A stretch of 64,000 nucleotides of DNA from Kibdelosporangium sp. MJ126-NF4 (GCF_000826545.1 NZ_CDME01000011.1:1688657-1752656); one strand, 5' to 3'; positions 30,724 to 40,341 are shown, numbered from the stretch's first letter. Translations and numbers: made by a program. The notes: generated from the sequence alone by a model not told the origin.

Positions 30724-32928
30724 TCAGCCCCCGTTGGTGAGATCGATGATGTGTTCCGGACGGATGGGCACGCGGGGCAGCTCCAGCCCGGTCGCGGCCC
30801 TGATCGCGTTGGCGATCGCCGGTGTCGCCGAGATCGTCGGTGGCTCGCCGACACCACGCACACCGTAGGGCGCGTGCGGATCCGGCCGTTCGAGCACGTC
30901 GACGGTCATCGGCGGCATGTCGAGGATGGTCGGGATCAGGTAGTCGGTGAACGACGGGTTGCGGATCCTGCCGCCGGAGACCTGGATCTCCTCCATCACC
31001 GCCAGACCGAGTCCCTGCGCGGAGCCGCCGTGGATCTGGCCGACGACCGCGTCCGGGTTGATCGCCTTGCCCACGTCCTGCGCGCAGTCCAGCTGGACGA
31101 CCTTGACCAGCCCGAGTTCGGTGTCCACGTCGACGACCGCCCGGTGCGCGGAGAACCCGTACTGCACATGGGCGTTGCCCTGGCCGGTCGCCGGGTCCAG
31201 CGGATAGGTCTTGCGGTGGTGGTACTCCCTGGTCTCCTCGATCACCTCGGCACCCAGTACCGCCGCGATATCAGGGATGTCCGCTGTGCCCGCCATCTCC
31301 TGGAGCCGTGCGCGAACGGCACGGCACGCGTTGCGCACGGCACCGCCGGTGATGTACGTCTGGCGCGACGCCGAGCTGGATCCGGCGTCTCCGACATCCG
31401 TGTCGCACGGATGCAGGATGACGTGCTGGATACCCAGTTCGGTCCTGGCGATCTGCTGCTGCACGGTGACCAGGCCCTGCCCGACCTCCGCCGCCGCGGT
31501 GTGCACGGTCGCGACGGGCTCGCCGTCGATCACCTCCAGCCGGACTCGTGCCGTGGAGTAGTCGTCAAGTCCTTCGGCGTACGAAATGTTCTTGATGGTC
31601 ACGCCGTAGCCGACGCCCCGCACCACGCCTTCGCCGTGTGTCGTGTTCGCCGCGCCGCCGGGAAGTTGGAGGATGTCACTATCGGACGGCTCCGGCAGCG
31701 GCATGTCCTTGACTCGCTGGATCAACTCGGCGACCGGGGCGGGGAAGTCCACCACCTGACCGGTGACCGTCGTCGAGCCCTCGCTCATCGCGTTGCGGAT
31801 CCGCAGCTCGGCCGGGTCCATGCCGAGCGCGGCCGCCAGTTTGTCCATCTGGGACTCGTAGGCGTAGGTCGGCTGGACCGCGCCCAGGCCGCGCATCGCG
31901 CCGCACGGCGGATTGTTGGTGTACACGCCCCAGGCCTCGATCCGGGCGTGCGGAACGTTGTACGGCCCCACACCCAGAGTCGTGCCGTTGCCCACGACAA
32001 CCGGCGTCTTCGAGGCGTACGCGCCGCCGTCGAAATACAGCCGCGCCCGCACGTAGACCAGGTCGCCCTCAGCGGTGGCGCCGTGCTCGTAGTACATCTT
32101 CGCCGGGTGCCGGTGCACGTGGCCGAAGAAGGATTCCTCCCGGCTGTAGGACATCTTGACCGGCCGCTGGGTCCGTAACGCGAGCATGCACGCGTGCACC
32201 TGGATCGACAGGTCCTCCCGGCCGCCGAACGCGCCACCCACACCGGACATCGTCAGCTTGACCTTCTCCACCGGCAGGCCCAGCGCCTTGGCGGTCTGCC
32301 GCTGGTCCACATGCAGCCACTGCGTGGCCAGGTACAGGTGCACGCCGTCGCCGTCCGGCACCGCCAGGCCAGACTCCGGGCCGAGGAAGGCCTGGTCCTG
32401 CATGCCGATCTCGTACACGCCGCTGACCACGACCTCAGCGGTCACGTCCGGGTCGCCCTTGAGGATCAGCTGGTGGCGCACCAGGTTGCCACCCGGGTGC
32501 ACCTTGGGCGCGTCGGGGGAGTGGGCGACCAGTTCGGCGTCCAGCACCGGCTCGAAGACCTCGTACTCCACCGTGATCGCCTTGACAGCCCGGCGCGCGG
32601 TCTCCGGGTGCTCCGCGGCCACCAGCGCGACCGGTTCACCCTGGTAGCGCACGATCTCCTCGGCGAGAACCGGGGTGTCCTGCAGTTTCAGGCCGTAGAC
32701 GTTCTCGCCGGGCACGTCCTTATAGGTCAGCACCGTGTGCACGCCCGGCATCGCGAGCGCCGCCGAGGTGTCGATGGAGAGGATCCGGGCGGACGGGTGC
32801 GGACTGCGCAAAGTCGCGCCCCACAGCATGTTCTCCAGCCACAGGTCCGAGGAGTACGCGTACTGCCCGCGCACCTTCAGGTCGCCGTCCGGCCGAAGTG
32901 GACTCTCGCCGATCCCGCCGGTGGTCAT
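30724..32928 (-). CDS. xdhA: Xanthine dehydrogenase, molybdopterin subunit
   Basis: A 734-residue molybdenum subunit. ATG 32928 overlaps the 2Fe-2S subunit stop (ATGA); the extra N-terminal part of the open frame is noise. Cofactor contacts include GVGGAFGGREDLS, GAMRGLGAVQPTYAYE and AEVGQGLVTVQQQ, and the catalytic Glu is in GVRGVGEPPTISATPAIANAI. It oxidises hypoxanthine and xanthine to urate. The complex is made from three separate genes, which is usual in bacteria. Confidence 0.94.
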   Translation of the reverse strand: MTTGGIGESPLRPDGDLKVRGQYAYSSDLWLENMLWGATLRSPHPSARILSIDTSAALAMPGVHTVLTYKDVPGENVYGLKLQDTPVLAEEIVRYQGEPVALVAAEHPETARRAVKAITVEYEVFEPVLDAELVAHSPDAPKVHPGGNLVRHQLILKGDPDVTAEVVVSGVYEIGMQDQAFLGPESGLAVPDGDGVHLYLATQWLHVDQRQTAKALGLPVEKVKLTMSGVGGAFGGREDLSIQVHACMLALRTQRPVKMSYSREESFFGHVHRHPAKMYYEHGATAEGDLVYVRARLYFDGGAYASKTPVVVGNGTTLGVGPYNVPHARIEAWGVYTNNPPCGAMRGLGAVQPTYAYESQMDKLAAALGMDPAELRIRNAMSEGSTTVTGQVVDFPAPVAELIQRVKDMPLPEPSDSDILQLPGGAANTTHGEGVVRGVGYGVTIKNISYAEGLDDYSTARVRLEVIDGEPVATVHTAAAEVGQGLVTVQQQIARTELGIQHVILHPCDTDVGDAGSSSASRQTYITGGAVRNACRAVRARLQEMAGTADIPDIAAVLGAEVIEETREYHHRKTYPLDPATGQGNAHVQYGFSAHRAVVDVDTELGLVKVVQLDCAQDVGKAINPDAVVGQIHGGSAQGLGLAVMEEIQVSGGRIRNPSFTDYLIPTILDMPPMTVDVLERPDPHAPYGVRGVGEPPTISATPAIANAIRAATGLELPRVPIRPEHIIDLTNGG

Positions 32929-33398
32929 ACCACACCGGCTTTCTTCGCTGCTGCTTCTCGGACGGCGTCCATGATCTTCTCGTAGCCGGTGCAGCGGCAC
33001 AGGTTTCCGGCCAGCGCCTCACGGATCTGCGCGTCCGTCGGCTGCGGGGTGCGCTCCAGCAGGTCGTGTGCGGCGACGATCAGCCCGGGAGTGCAGAACC
33101 CGCACTGAACCGCACCCTGGTCGACGAACGCCTGCTGCACGGGATGCAGGTCCTCGCCGTCGGCGAGCCCTTCGACTGTGCGGACGTCACGCCCCTCGGC
33201 CTGGCCCGCCGCGACCAGACACGAACAGACCGGGACATCGTCGAGGTACACCGTGCACGAGCCGCACTCGCCCTGCTCACACGCGTTCTTCGCGCCAGGT
33301 AGCCCCAGCCGTTCCCGCAGCACGTACAGCAGGCTCTCGCCCGGCCACACATCGTCGGCCTGACGCGCCACGCCGTTGACGGTCACGTTCACGCGCAT
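32925..33398 (-). CDS. xdhC: Xanthine dehydrogenase, 2Fe-2S subunit
   Basis: A 157-residue electron-transfer subunit with both 2Fe-2S clusters: plant-ferredoxin type ([21 protein letters not shown]) and the helical type (QCGFCTPG and [11 protein letters not shown]). It carries electrons from the molybdenum site to the FAD subunit. Overlaps of 10 bp with the FAD gene and 4 bp with the molybdenum gene show tight coupling. Confidence 0.94.
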   Translation of the reverse strand: MRVNVTVNGVARQADDVWPGESLLYVLRERLGLPGAKNACEQGECGSCTVYLDDVPVCSCLVAAGQAEGRDVRTVEGLADGEDLHPVQQAFVDQGAVQCGFCTPGLIVAAHDLLERTPQPTDAQIREALAGNLCRCTGYEKIMDAVREAAAKKAGVV

Positions 33399-34258
33399 TG
33401 TGCGGACCTCCTGTACTCACTCCACGTCCAGCTCAAGGTGCGGCGAGCCATCACGGCCAGCGCGTGCCGCCGATAGGAGGCCGTGCCGCGCACATCGTCG
33501 ATCGGCGACGCCGCCTGCGCCACCAGTTCACCGAACCGCCTGTTCAGCGAGTCGAGCAGGCCCTCGGCCGAACCCCACGGCAGCTCGTTGTTCAGGAACT
33601 CCTCGGCCTCGTGGGCCCGCAGCGGTGTCGGCGCGGCCGAGCCGATCCCGGTGCCGACCCGCTTCTGGTCGGGGTGCAGCGCGATGGCGAACGCGCACAC
33701 CGCGATCACCATGGCGTTGCGCGTGCCGACCTTGCTGAACTGCTGCGGCCCGGTCGCCGGTGGCACGTGCACCGCGGTGATCAGCTCGTCCGGCTCCAGC
33801 ACGTTGCGCTTCACACCGACGTAGAAGTCCTTGACCGGGACCATCCGCACACCTCGTGTCGAGGCGATCTCCACGACCGCGTCCGTGGCCAGCAGCGCGG
33901 GATGCGCGTCACCGGCCGGTGACGCGGCGCCGAGGTTGCCGCCGACGCTGCCGCGGTTGCGGATCTGTGGCGAGCCGACCGTGCGGGACGCGATGGCCAG
34001 GCCGGGCAGGACCGAGCCGAGCTCGGTGATGATCCGGCTGTAGGGCACGCACGCGCCGATCCGAACCTTGCCGTCCACAGTGGAGTGAGTGTGCAGTTCG
34101 CCGATCCGGTTGAGGTTCAGCAGCGCGGGCGGGCGGCGGTGGTCGAAGTTCAGCTCGACCATCACGTCCGTGCCACCGGCGATCGGGACCGCGTCCGGCG
34201 TCGCGGCCTTCAGCTCCAGCGCCTCGGCGACGGTGGCGGGGTTGAGGAAATCCATCAC
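33389..34258 (-). CDS. xdhB: Xanthine dehydrogenase, FAD subunit
   Basis: A 289-residue flavoprotein of the CO dehydrogenase/xanthine dehydrogenase FAD family. GTG 34258 followed directly by an ATG codon overlaps the uricase stop by 4 nt. FAD contacts are PIAGGTDVMVEL and the conserved RNRGSVGGNLGAASPAGDAHP. The C-terminal lobe (CO_deh_flav_C) follows residue ~175. It passes electrons to NAD+. Confidence 0.93.
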   Translation of the reverse strand: MMDFLNPATVAEALELKAATPDAVPIAGGTDVMVELNFDHRRPPALLNLNRIGELHTHSTVDGKVRIGACVPYSRIITELGSVLPGLAIASRTVGSPQIRNRGSVGGNLGAASPAGDAHPALLATDAVVEIASTRGVRMVPVKDFYVGVKRNVLEPDELITAVHVPPATGPQQFSKVGTRNAMVIAVCAFAIALHPDQKRVGTGIGSAAPTPLRAHEAEEFLNNELPWGSAEGLLDSLNRRFGELVAQAASPIDDVRGTASYRRHALAVMARRTLSWTWSEYRRSAQCA

Positions 34259-35079
34259 GGCTCCCGCACGATCTCGGCCTCGATCAGCCCGTACGGACGG
34301 TCGCCGACGTGGAACACCACACCGGGGTTGTCCAACCCGAACGGCGACAGATCCGTCAGATAGTGGTGCTGGTTGGGCAGGCTCAACTGGATCCTGTCGA
34401 TCTGCGCCACGCTCTCCAGCACACGCTTGCCCATCGCGAACAGTGTCTGCTGCAACGAATAGCTGTAGGTGTCCGCGAACGCGTCGAGCAGACTCGCACG
34501 CGCGGTCGAGTAGGCGTGTGACCAGTCGACGTCGGTGGTGGCGAACCGCCAGCGCGCGTTCACCGCCGTCGCCAGGATCCGGTCCTTGGTCTCCGGCAGC
34601 GTGGTGTACTCGTCACGCGGGTAGCCCCAGAACTCCGAGTCGGTCGTGTTCAACACCGTCAGGTCCTGGATACCGCCTTCGACCGTCGCCTCGCCGTCGA
34701 AAACGACGCGGGCCAGCCGTGTTCCCTCGCCGGAGCGGGTGAACGAGTGCGAGCCCAGCCGCGTCCACGGGTACTGCTCGATCTCCACCCTGGCCCGGTG
34801 GATGCTGTCGAGTCGGCCGACGTAGTGCTTGGCCAGGCGCAGCCCGAAGGACTCGATCTGCCCGACGCCGTCACGGGCGAACGCCAGCACGGTGTTCTTC
34901 TGCGTGTCGGTGGCGAGGACCTTGTCGTTCGCGCCGGTCAGATGGGTGTCGGCCAGGTCCCCGGACAGGGCGGTGCTGACGCTGAGGTCGACCAGCCGGT
35001 GCTCCGCCTCATCGCGTTCGACGCGGACGAGCCGCGTTTCGGCCTTCCCGTACTGGTTTTCGCCGAGAACGATGGCCAT
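34255..35079 (-). CDS. uox: Urate oxidase (uricase)
   Basis: A 274-residue cofactor-free uricase that converts urate to 5-hydroxyisourate. Two T-fold repeats are visible, with the family motifs LVRVERD at the start, NDKVLATDTQKNTVLAFA (Thr of the active site), VLNTTDSEFWGY, the substrate residue Arg in ILATAVNARWRF, and SLPNQHHYLTDL with the catalytic Asn-Gln-His. It is the usual monofunctional length and is not fused to the OHCU decarboxylase as in some Bacillus species. Confidence 0.95.
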   Translation of the reverse strand: MAIVLGENQYGKAETRLVRVERDEAEHRLVDLSVSTALSGDLADTHLTGANDKVLATDTQKNTVLAFARDGVGQIESFGLRLAKHYVGRLDSIHRARVEIEQYPWTRLGSHSFTRSGEGTRLARVVFDGEATVEGGIQDLTVLNTTDSEFWGYPRDEYTTLPETKDRILATAVNARWRFATTDVDWSHAYSTARASLLDAFADTYSYSLQQTLFAMGKRVLESVAQIDRIQLSLPNQHHYLTDLSPFGLDNPGVVFHVGDRPYGLIEAEIVREP

Positions 35080-35094
35080 CGGGATCCTTCCTGG

Positions 35095-35381
<287 letters not shown>

Positions 35382-35385
<4 letters not shown>

Positions 35386-35840
35386 TCCACACACCTCACC
35401 AACCGGCCCCGGACGATCGCGGCCAGCTCACGCCGGATCTCGTCCCGCTCGGTCACCTCGTTGTTGCCCAGGCGTCGGCGCAGTTCACCGAGTACCTCGT
35501 CGGCCGTACGGCCCGCGGCGCGGATCAAGAACACACGATCGAACCTACGCTCGTACTCCTCGTTGGCGGCGACGAGTTCGTCGTCCGAGCCGGTGGCGGC
35601 GGACTGCTCATGCCGTGACCATTCGGCCTCCCGGCTCGTCCCGCCCAGCCGCTGACCGATGCGGGGGTGCGCGCCCAGCGCCTCCAGGACGTCCCGCCAG
35701 CCGAGGGCAGCGAGTTCGGTATCCGAGGTGGCCAGCAGCTTGCCCACGTCCGGGTAGGGCGCGTTGGCGTCCATCCGCAGCGCCCACCGGCGCGACGCAC
35801 AGCACGCCAGCAGCTCCTCGCTGGACAGTCGTCGCAGCAC
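35382..35840 (-). CDS. uraD: OHCU decarboxylase
   Basis: A 152-residue all-helical enzyme that converts OHCU to S-allantoin. The start is GTG 35840 with GAGGAGG just upstream. Signature residues are present: AHPRIGQRL (catalytic His), NEEYERRF and FLIRAAGRTADEVLGELRRRLGN. As the promoter-proximal gene it opens the purine operon, which runs on the minus strand through allantoicase. The PucR gene is divergent, with the shared control region in between. Confidence 0.93.
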
Positions 35841-35942
35841 CTGGCCTCCTCACCCGGTCGGGATGTGATCCAGTCAACAATCCGGCGCGGCTCACCGCCA
35901 GCGGTGAAAACCATGAAAAGCGGGTGAACGCAGGCGTACTGT

Positions 35943-35960
35943 TTTGGAGATTCCTCCAAA
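35943..35960. promoter_or_regulatory. Palindrome TTTGGAG-ATTC-CTCCAAA between purine operon and pucR
   Basis: Arms 35943-35949 and 35954-35960 are exact reverse complements with a 4 bp spacer, in the 169 bp gap between divergent starts. It is the only clear dyad in the control region. It is a good candidate for the PucR (or other purine-responsive) operator acting on both transcripts. Confidence 0.55.
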
Positions 35961-36009
35961 CGAGGGAGAGTTAGGCTGGCCGCGGCGAGCACGGCAGGGA
36001 GGTCCGGCG

Positions 36010-37488
36010 GTGAATCTGGGGACACTGCTCACCACCGCGGAGCTCGGCCTCGAGCTGCTCGTCGGCACGGATGTCGAAGACCGCTCGATCACCAGGGTCT
36101 TCACCGCGACACTGCGCGACCCACGCCGGTTCCTGACCGGCGGCGAGCTGGTGCTCAGCGGGATGGAGTGGTGGCGGACGCCGGATGACTCCGACGAGTT
36201 CGTCGCCGGACTGGCAGAGGCAGGAGTGACAGCGCTGTGCGCGGGCACCGCGGAGTCGGGCGGCGTCATGCCACAACACGTGATAGACGCCTGCGCCCGG
36301 CACAGCCTGCCGTTGCTGGTGCTGCCGGAGCACATCCCGTTCGCGACGGTCAGCGAGCGCGTGATCCTGGGCCTGGCAGCGGAACGGGCCACACCGAACC
36401 TCGACCGGCACCGTCGCCTGGTCGCCACGGTCACGGCCGGAGGCGGCCTGTCGGCGTTGCTGGCCGCGGGCGCGGCGGAGGTCGGCGCGAACTGCTGGGT
36501 GATCAGCGCGGCGGGCCGAGTGATCGCGGGAACGAGCGAGCCGCAGGACGTCACGAAACTCGTCAGACGAGCGGTGCGCCCGGAACGGCTACCGGTCGTG
36601 GCCGGTGAGTGCTCGGTGTTCGCGACCACAGCCAAACAACGCGTGCTCGGCTGGTTCCTCGTCATCGCCGGTGACAGCCGAACCTGGCCAACGGAACGCC
36701 AGGAGGTGGCCGAGGAGTTCGCGACGCTCGTCGGGCTGGAGCGCTCACGGCTGGACGAGGCACGCCGGATCGAGAACCGCGCGGCGGAACCATTGCTACG
36801 GCTGGTGTTGTCGGAACAAGCGACACACAACGAGATCCAATCCCGCCTGGAGGCCACCGAGATCGGCGCGACCGGCATCGTCACGGTCTGCGCGCACAGC
36901 AAAGCCGTCGCCGTGGTGGACGACCTGTTGTCAACCTTCGCCCACCCAGCACTCGTCGGCGTGATCGGTGACGAGGTCTTCGGCCTACTGGCCACCGAAG
37001 ACCCGATAGCGGCCGAACTCAAGGACATGGTCCGCACCATGCAGCCCGCGCTGGGCCAGGACAGCCTGGTGATCGGACTAGGCCGGTGCGCGGACGCGAC
37101 CGGTCTACGCGCGGCCGTCCTGCAAGCCCGATACGCCCGCAAACTGGCGGAACGCTCCCCAGGCCGAGCGACCGTGATGGCTGGCGACGAAGTGGCCTCC
37201 CACCGGTTGTTGCTCGCAGCCGTACCGGACGAACTGCGCCGCACCTTCCGCAACCAGATAATCGGCCCACTGTCCACATACGACGAGAAACACAAGTCGG
37301 AACTGACAAGGACATTGCGGATCTTCCTGGAGCACTCCGGCTCGTGGACACAGGCCGCCGCCGAGCTGCACGTGCACGTGAACACCTTGCGGTACCGGAT
37401 AACCCGGATCACCGAGCTGACCGGGCGCGACCCCAACCGGTTCGGCGACCGAGTAGACCTCTACCTGGCGCTGGCAAACGAGGCATGA
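36010..37488 (+). CDS. pucR: PucR family transcriptional regulator
   Basis: A 492-residue regulator from GTG 36010 with GGGAGG 7 nt upstream. The N-terminal PucR domain begins GTLLTTAELGLELLVGTDVEDRSI and includes LVLSGMEWWR and LPLLVLPEHIPFATVSERVI. The C-terminal HTH_30 domain ends the protein, HSGSWTQAAAELHVHVNTLRYRITRITELTGRD. PucR proteins activate purine catabolism genes in response to allantoin or related signals. Divergent placement from the purine operon supports that role here. It is followed by repeat copy C. Confidence 0.92.
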   Translation: MNLGTLLTTAELGLELLVGTDVEDRSITRVFTATLRDPRRFLTGGELVLSGMEWWRTPDDSDEFVAGLAEAGVTALCAGTAESGGVMPQHVIDACARHSLPLLVLPEHIPFATVSERVILGLAAERATPNLDRHRRLVATVTAGGGLSALLAAGAAEVGANCWVISAAGRVIAGTSEPQDVTKLVRRAVRPERLPVVAGECSVFATTAKQRVLGWFLVIAGDSRTWPTERQEVAEEFATLVGLERSRLDEARRIENRAAEPLLRLVLSEQATHNEIQSRLEATEIGATGIVTVCAHSKAVAVVDDLLSTFAHPALVGVIGDEVFGLLATEDPIAAELKDMVRTMQPALGQDSLVIGLGRCADATGLRAAVLQARYARKLAERSPGRATVMAGDEVASHRLLLAAVPDELRRTFRNQIIGPLSTYDEKHKSELTRTLRIFLEHSGSWTQAAAELHVHVNTLRYRITRITELTGRDPNRFGDRVDLYLALANEA

Positions 37489-37518
37489 AGAGACAGCGTT
37501 GTATCCAACCTGTTCCCA

Positions 37519-37716
37519 ACCAAGCTGGGGAGCAGAACTGGCTGGTACGTAACCAACACAGGGCAACCAGCGCTGAAACGGAAAGCCGAGGCTGGAAACC
37601 GAACTCCAACGCAACCAACAGCGCTAAGGTAACCAAAGTAATCCGTCAAAACCGAGCACGGCGGCGAGTAGCCCACAGGTGGGCAGAGCGTGACTCACCA
37701 TCCACATCCCAAAGCG
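37519..37716 (+). repeat. ~200 bp dispersed repeat, copy C (solo)
   Basis: A third copy of the repeat that flanks the DUF222-HNH gene. It carries the same ordered blocks as A and B: CTGGCTGGTACGTAACCAAC, AACCAGCGCTG, AGCCGAGGCTGG, ACCAACAGCGCT, AGTAATCCGT, GAGCACGGCGGCG and GACTCACCATCCACATCCC. It is more diverged than A and B are from each other. No endonuclease gene or second copy is nearby, so it is a solo or deletion derivative. Like A and B, it sits just after the stop codon of a gene on the same strand (here pucR). Confidence 0.85.
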
Positions 37717-37748
37717 CCAAGTGGGCTTGGTTGCGAGACGGAAGCAAT

Positions 37749-37798
37749 GCACCGAAGGCCTTCCTTGCCTGAACGCACCAAGGGCCCGCCTTGGTTGC
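37749..37798 (+). repeat. Degenerate 23 bp GCACCGAAGGCC-type units
   Basis: GCACCGAAGGCC starts at 37749 and a related GCACCAAGGGCCCGCCTTGGTTGC is at 37775-37798. Both resemble the three exact units found at 58.1-58.2 kb. The resemblance is clear for the ends but the middle is diverged. Confidence 0.5.
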
Positions 37799-37992
37799 CA
37801 GCGGCTACCCGCACCTGAGCCTGCCGCGCGCCAGCCTTGGGCGGCCTGGTGCTATCTCCTACCACCCATGCGGTGCTTGGCGCGCGAGATGCACCAACCG
37901 CTGTCTCCGTTGCGCCCCTCACCACACGACACAGCATGCGAGCTACAGGTCGACAGCCGCTCAACGTGAGTCCAGCCTGACAAACTCGGACG

Positions 37993-38976
37993 CTAACTCT
38001 GCGGCGGACTGAAGATCAGCGAAGCGGGGTTGAGCTGCCTGGCCTTCTCCATCAGCCCGTACTGAGTCATCAGGTCGATCACCCGCTGCATCCGAACCGC
38101 GCTCATCGAAGTCGGCCAAGTGCCGAGGTTCATCAGAGCGACAGTGTCCTTGTCCACCTTGGCATACGCGGTAGTGGTCTGTTCAACCAGCGTCCGGTCC
38201 GCCGCATCCTGCTGTCCCTTGACGATCGCCCGCTGAAAAGCGGCGGTCGTCTTGGGGTTGGCCTTCGCGAACCGTGCGTTGGTGGCCCACGCGGCGATCG
38301 GCACATCCTGGGTCGCGCCGGTCGCCGCGTCCAGCACCGGCATCAGACCTGACTTGCGCTGGCCCTGCGTGATGTAGGGCTCCACCATGAAAGCGGCGTC
38401 GACATTCCCGCGTTCCACCGCTGACTGCATGTCCGGAAACGGCACCTCGATGAAGGTCACGCTCGACGCGTCGACGCCGTTGGCCTCCAGTGCCGACCGC
38501 GCGGTCAGTTCGACGATGTTCGACTTGGTGTTGACCGCGATTCTCCTGCCAACCAGTTCGGCCGGTTTGTCGATCCGGGTGCCCTTGCCCGCCATGATCA
38601 GGAACATCCCCTGCGCGGCCTGGTAGCCGTCGGCGACCAGCCTGACGTCGAGCAGTCCCTTGTACTGCGCGGCGAAGAACGAGACGTAGTTGCCGAACGC
38701 GAACTGCAGTTCCCCGTTGACCAGGCCGGGCACCGCGGCCGCGCCGCCGGGCAGCGATCGCACCTCGACGTCGAGGCCCTCCTGGTCGAAGTAGCCCTTC
38801 TGCTGCGCGATGGCCAGCGGCACAGCGTCCACAATGGGCAGTGTGCCGACGACGACGGTGGTCCGTTCAAGATCGCTGGCTCTGCCCGGTTCGCCGGAGC
38901 CGAGCGCGGAACAACCGGCGGCGACCAGTGTGAGCGCGCCGAACAGGACTGTGTGCCAAGATCGGGTGAGCGGCAT
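37993..38976 (-). CDS. SsuA/NMT1-like ABC substrate-binding lipoprotein
   Basis: A 327-residue binding protein. ATG 38976 has AAGGAG upstream and is followed by a lipoprotein signal, VAAGC (Cys22); the longer open frame is noise. The mature part is a type II binding fold of the NMT1/SsuA family: VVVGTLPIVDAVPLAIAQQKGYFDQEGLDVEV, GGAAAVPGLVNGELQFAFGNYVS and GRRIAVNTKSNIVEL. Such proteins bind sulfonates, nitrate, riboflavin or thiamin precursors. No permease or ATPase gene is next to it, so the rest of the importer is elsewhere or lost. Confidence 0.88.
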   Translation of the reverse strand: MPLTRSWHTVLFGALTLVAAGCSALGSGEPGRASDLERTTVVVGTLPIVDAVPLAIAQQKGYFDQEGLDVEVRSLPGGAAAVPGLVNGELQFAFGNYVSFFAAQYKGLLDVRLVADGYQAAQGMFLIMAGKGTRIDKPAELVGRRIAVNTKSNIVELTARSALEANGVDASSVTFIEVPFPDMQSAVERGNVDAAFMVEPYITQGQRKSGLMPVLDAATGATQDVPIAAWATNARFAKANPKTTAAFQRAIVKGQQDAADRTLVEQTTTAYAKVDKDTVALMNLGTWPTSMSAVRMQRVIDLMTQYGLMEKARQLNPASLIFSPPQS

Positions 38977-39110
38977 CGCGTGTCTCCTTGGCAGCGGAGC
39001 GGCGTGGGACCTCGGATGAGACCACAGTGGCCGGTCCCGGCGCCAGCCCGGGAAACACTGCTCACGATTGCATCGCGGTAGAACTCCCGTGTCGAATGGA
39101 CGAAACGCGC

Positions 39111-40301
39111 TTATGCGTCCCACGCAACGGGCAGTGCCCACACGCCGTACGCCGCCGAGGTTTCCCGTAGCCGGATCTCGTCGGCGGGCACCGCGAGTCG
39201 CAGCGTCGGGAAGCGCTCGAACAGCCTGCGGAAGCCGATCCGCATCTCCACTCTGGCCAACTGCTGGCCGAGGCACTGGTGGATGCCGAGACCGAACGCG
39301 AGGTGCCTGCGGGCTGAGGCCCGGTCGAGCCGCAGCACGTCGGGTTCGTCGAACAGCTCGGGGTCGCGGTTGACAGCAGGGAGGCTGAGTGCGACGGTCT
39401 CGCCCTCCCGGATGAGCGTGCCCTCCAGTTCGACGTCGGTCAGCGCCGCCCGCAACGGCGCTCCCAAGTGGACGATCGAGAGGTGGCGCAGCAACTCGTC
39501 GACGGCGTCGGGACGGTCGAGTCCCGCGATCTGTTCCGGGTGTCGCAGTAACGCGAAAGTCCCCAGCGCCAACATGTTCGCGGTCGTCTCGTGCCCGGCG
39601 ACGAGCAGCACCAGCGCGATGTTCGTCAGTTCCTCATCGGTCAACTCCGTGCCGCTCATCAGCCCACCGATCAGGTCGTCGGACGGGTGTGAGCGTTTGG
39701 CGGCGACCAGTTCGGCCATGTACTTCGTGAGCCTGCCGAGCGCGGCCATGACCTCGTCCTGCGTCTTGTCGACGCGGACCATGATCGTGGTCTGCTGCTG
39801 GAAGAAGAGGTGGTTCTCGTACGGGACGCCGAGCAGTTCGCAGATCACCAGCGAGGGGATCGGCAGGGCGAACGCCTCGACCAGGTCGACGGGCGGACCC
39901 GCCTCGGCCATCGCGTCGAGACGCTGCTCGGTGATCTCGGCGATCCGTGGTTCGAGTTGCTTGATCCGCCGCACGGTGAACTGGCTCAGCAACAACCTCC
40001 GGTACCGGGTGTGTTCGGGTGCGTCCATGCCGATGAACCACCCGGGGGCGGCTGGGTTGCGTACCCCGCCTGGTCGGGGGGAGACGAACACGGGTTGTTT
40101 CAGCTCGGGCCGGGTGCTGAACCGTGGGTCGACAAGGACAGTCCGTGCCGCGGCGTAACTCGTGACCAGCCAGCCCAGCTGACCGTCGGACAGCTGCAAC
40201 CGGCTGACCGGTGGGAGCTCCCTCAGTTCGGGCGGTGGGTCGAAGGGGCATCCGGGTGTGCGTGCGGTGGGCAGGGTGACGGGTGTGGTCGGCTCGATCA
40301 T
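39111..40301 (-). CDS. Cytochrome P450 (first)
   Basis: A 396-residue soluble bacterial P450. ATG 40301 is preferred because a -10 box lies 8 nt upstream and the N-terminal Pro-rich [21 protein letters not shown] follows. It has the oxygen-binding helix [14 protein letters not shown], the ExxR region in DELLRHL, and heme motif [15 protein letters not shown] with the ligand Cys. Substrate recognition regions are not assignable. The redox partner is not encoded nearby. It is divergent from a TetR gene, with a palindrome between them. Confidence 0.93.
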   Translation of the reverse strand: MIEPTTPVTLPTARTPGCPFDPPPELRELPPVSRLQLSDGQLGWLVTSYAAARTVLVDPRFSTRPELKQPVFVSPRPGGVRNPAAPGWFIGMDAPEHTRYRRLLLSQFTVRRIKQLEPRIAEITEQRLDAMAEAGPPVDLVEAFALPIPSLVICELLGVPYENHLFFQQQTTIMVRVDKTQDEVMAALGRLTKYMAELVAAKRSHPSDDLIGGLMSGTELTDEELTNIALVLLVAGHETTANMLALGTFALLRHPEQIAGLDRPDAVDELLRHLSIVHLGAPLRAALTDVELEGTLIREGETVALSLPAVNRDPELFDEPDVLRLDRASARRHLAFGLGIHQCLGQQLARVEMRIGFRRLFERFPTLRLAVPADEIRLRETSAAYGVWALPVAWDA

Positions 40302-40309
40302 ATTTTGAG

Positions 40310-40315
40310 AGTCTA
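40310..40315 (-). promoter_or_regulatory. -10 box TAGACT of the first P450 gene
   Basis: On the minus strand TAGACT (40315-40310) is followed by 8 nt and then ATG 40301, so the transcript would be leaderless or nearly so. A -35-like TTGACA lies 19 bp further upstream and is part of the palindrome at 40322-40341. Confidence 0.5.
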
Positions 40316-40321
40316 CTCCGA

Positions 40322-40341
40322 TTTGACAGGCGAATGTCAAA
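40322..40341. promoter_or_regulatory. 20 bp palindromic operator TTTGACA-N6-TGTCAAA
   Basis: Arms TTTGACA (40322-40328) and TGTCAAA (40335-40341) are exact reverse complements with spacer GGCGAA. The site overlaps the -35 region of the P450 promoter and lies 38 bp upstream of the divergent TetR start, an arrangement expected for a TetR operator. Confidence 0.7.

Larger units (their letters stand above)
37489..37992. other. Gene-free 500 bp between pucR and SsuA-like gene
   Basis: No supported gene. 37519-37716 is repeat copy C; 37721-37800 holds degenerate relatives of the 23 bp GCACCGAAGGCC...TTGGTTGC unit; 37800-37992 shows nothing recognisable. Base composition is less G+C rich than the surrounding genes in the first 230 bp. 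Confidence 0.7.

Noticed and set aside
35892..37436. Large minus-strand open frame opposite pucR
   Set aside because: Ser/Arg-rich with no domain; pucR on the plus strand has all the motifs.
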